21,949 bases of DNA from Desulfobacterales bacterium (GTDB lineage: Bacteria > Desulfobacterota > Desulfobacteria > Desulfobacterales > SpSt-501): NCBI GenBank assembly GCA_025454275.1, contig JALOOS010000016.1, positions 1 to 21,949 on the forward strand, read 5' to 3'. A model generated the notes under the pieces. That model saw only the letters and a list, made by a program, of their open reading frames with translations. It searched no databases and was not told where the DNA came from. The position numbers were made by a program, and so were the translations under genes. Positions 21,476 through 21,949 of this stretch are shown one piece after another. Every line of letters begins with the position of its first letter. The first letter of the stretch is position 1.

Positions 21476-21949
21476 ATGTCCAAGAAAAAGCTTATGATCC
21501 ATGACTTCTACCGAATGAAAAAAGACCGTGAGAAGATCACGTTTCTGACCTCCTACGATTTTCCAACAGCACAATTTGCCGAAACCGCCGGTATGGACAT
21601 GCTGCTCGTGGGCGACTCCCTGGGGATGTGCGTTTACGGCTACCCAGGCACGGTGCCGGTGACCATGGACCAATGCATTTGCCATGCAGAGGCCGTGCGC
21701 CGCGGGGCGCCGAACACCTTTGTCGTAGGCGACATGCCGTTCATGTCCTACCAGAGTTCGATCGAGAAGGCGGTGGAAAATGCCGGCCGGTTCCTCAAGG
21801 AGGCCGGCTGCGACGCCGTCAAGCTCGAAGGCGGCGTACGCGTGGCCCCTCAAATCCGGGCGATCGTCGATGCGGGCATCATCGTCATGGGGCACATCGG
21901 CCTCACCCCGCAGAGCTCCGGACAGCTGGGCGGGCACAAGGCCCAGGGA
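21476..21949 (+). CDS. panB: PanB-like 3-methyl-2-oxobutanoate hydroxymethyltransferase, 5' part
   Basis: The gene is open from ATG 21476 to the window edge (158 residues of an expected 260-280). AAGGAG at 21462-21467 is 8 nt upstream. The PanB active-site set is conserved: D47-S48 in VGDSLGM, D86 in VVGDMPF, K116 and E118 in VKLEGG, and H140 in GHIGLTPQS. PanB adds a hydroxymethyl group from methylene-tetrahydrofolate to 2-oxoisovalerate for pantothenate and CoA synthesis. One difference stands out: the usual QGH.ST.PVT substrate-side segment reads YGYPGTVPVT here. Position at the end of a catabolic operon, with no panC or panD in sight, raises the chance of a paralog acting on another 2-oxoacid, possibly in the retro-aldol direction. 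The enzyme fold is certain; the role is open. Confidence 0.85.
   Translation, partial: MSKKKLMIHDFYRMKKDREKITFLTSYDFPTAQFAETAGMDMLLVGDSLGMCVYGYPGTVPVTMDQCICHAEAVRRGAPNTFVVGDMPFMSYQSSIEKAVENAGRFLKEAGCDAVKLEGGVRVAPQIRAIVDAGIIVMGHIGLTPQSSGQLGGHKAQG

Noticed and set aside
1..21949. CRISPR arrays, tRNA or rRNA genes, insertion sequences, integrases, toxin-antitoxin or phage-defence genes
   Set aside because: No spaced direct repeats, cloverleaf-like segments, transposase motifs or defence-type domains were seen on either strand by reading; a covariance-model scan was not possible.

Overview
The window is about 22 kb of GC-rich, densely coding DNA. The gene content suggests an anaerobic Desulfobacterota (former Deltaproteobacteria), probably a sulfate reducer or syntroph that oxidises organic acids or aromatic compounds. 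The signs are a 2-oxoacid:ferredoxin oxidoreductase, a glutaconyl-CoA-decarboxylase-type carboxyltransferase with its biotin carrier, a tungsten-type aldehyde:ferredoxin oxidoreductase, two HD-family phosphodiesterases and a hybrid-kinase-type receiver. The genus cannot be fixed from the sequence.

Left part (1-5356): the 3' end of a receiver-domain protein; a convergent FHA-domain gene on the minus strand; a 7TM-HD phosphodiesterase of the PgpH type with a very short extracytoplasmic region, behind a good sigma-70 promoter; then a two-gene 2-oxoacid:ferredoxin oxidoreductase whose second gene fuses the beta and gamma subunits.

Middle part (5421-9675): a 71-residue biotin carrier (minus strand) and a GcdA-like carboxyltransferase (plus strand) are divergently transcribed from back-to-back promoters, with a terminator-like hairpin between them. 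Next come an exported M23 peptidase and an HD-GYP protein with a near-ideal promoter and a possible operator. After these lies a small membrane-protein ORF broken by a perfect 16-bp tandem duplication.

Right part (9751-21949, running off the window): a run of at least 13 co-directional genes with mostly short gaps or overlaps, so probably one operon. It starts with a FadR/FCD-type GntR regulator whose promoter carries a TNGTNNNACNA palindrome on its -10 box. It continues with a two-cluster ferredoxin-like protein, an uncharacterised Cys-rich protein, an aldehyde dehydrogenase, a PPC/DUF296 protein, a complete five-gene branched-chain-type ABC importer, a methylmalonyl-CoA-epimerase-like VOC protein, an AOR-family tungsto-enzyme, a ThiS/MoaD-like protein and a PanB-like enzyme.

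The likely logic is uptake of a small carboxylic or amino acid, conversion through CoA or aldehyde intermediates, oxidation of an aldehyde to an acid with electrons passed to ferredoxin, and control by an acid-sensing repressor. The actual substrate cannot be read from the sequence. The operon, with its two unrecognised proteins and PanB-like member, is the best candidate here for an undescribed pathway.
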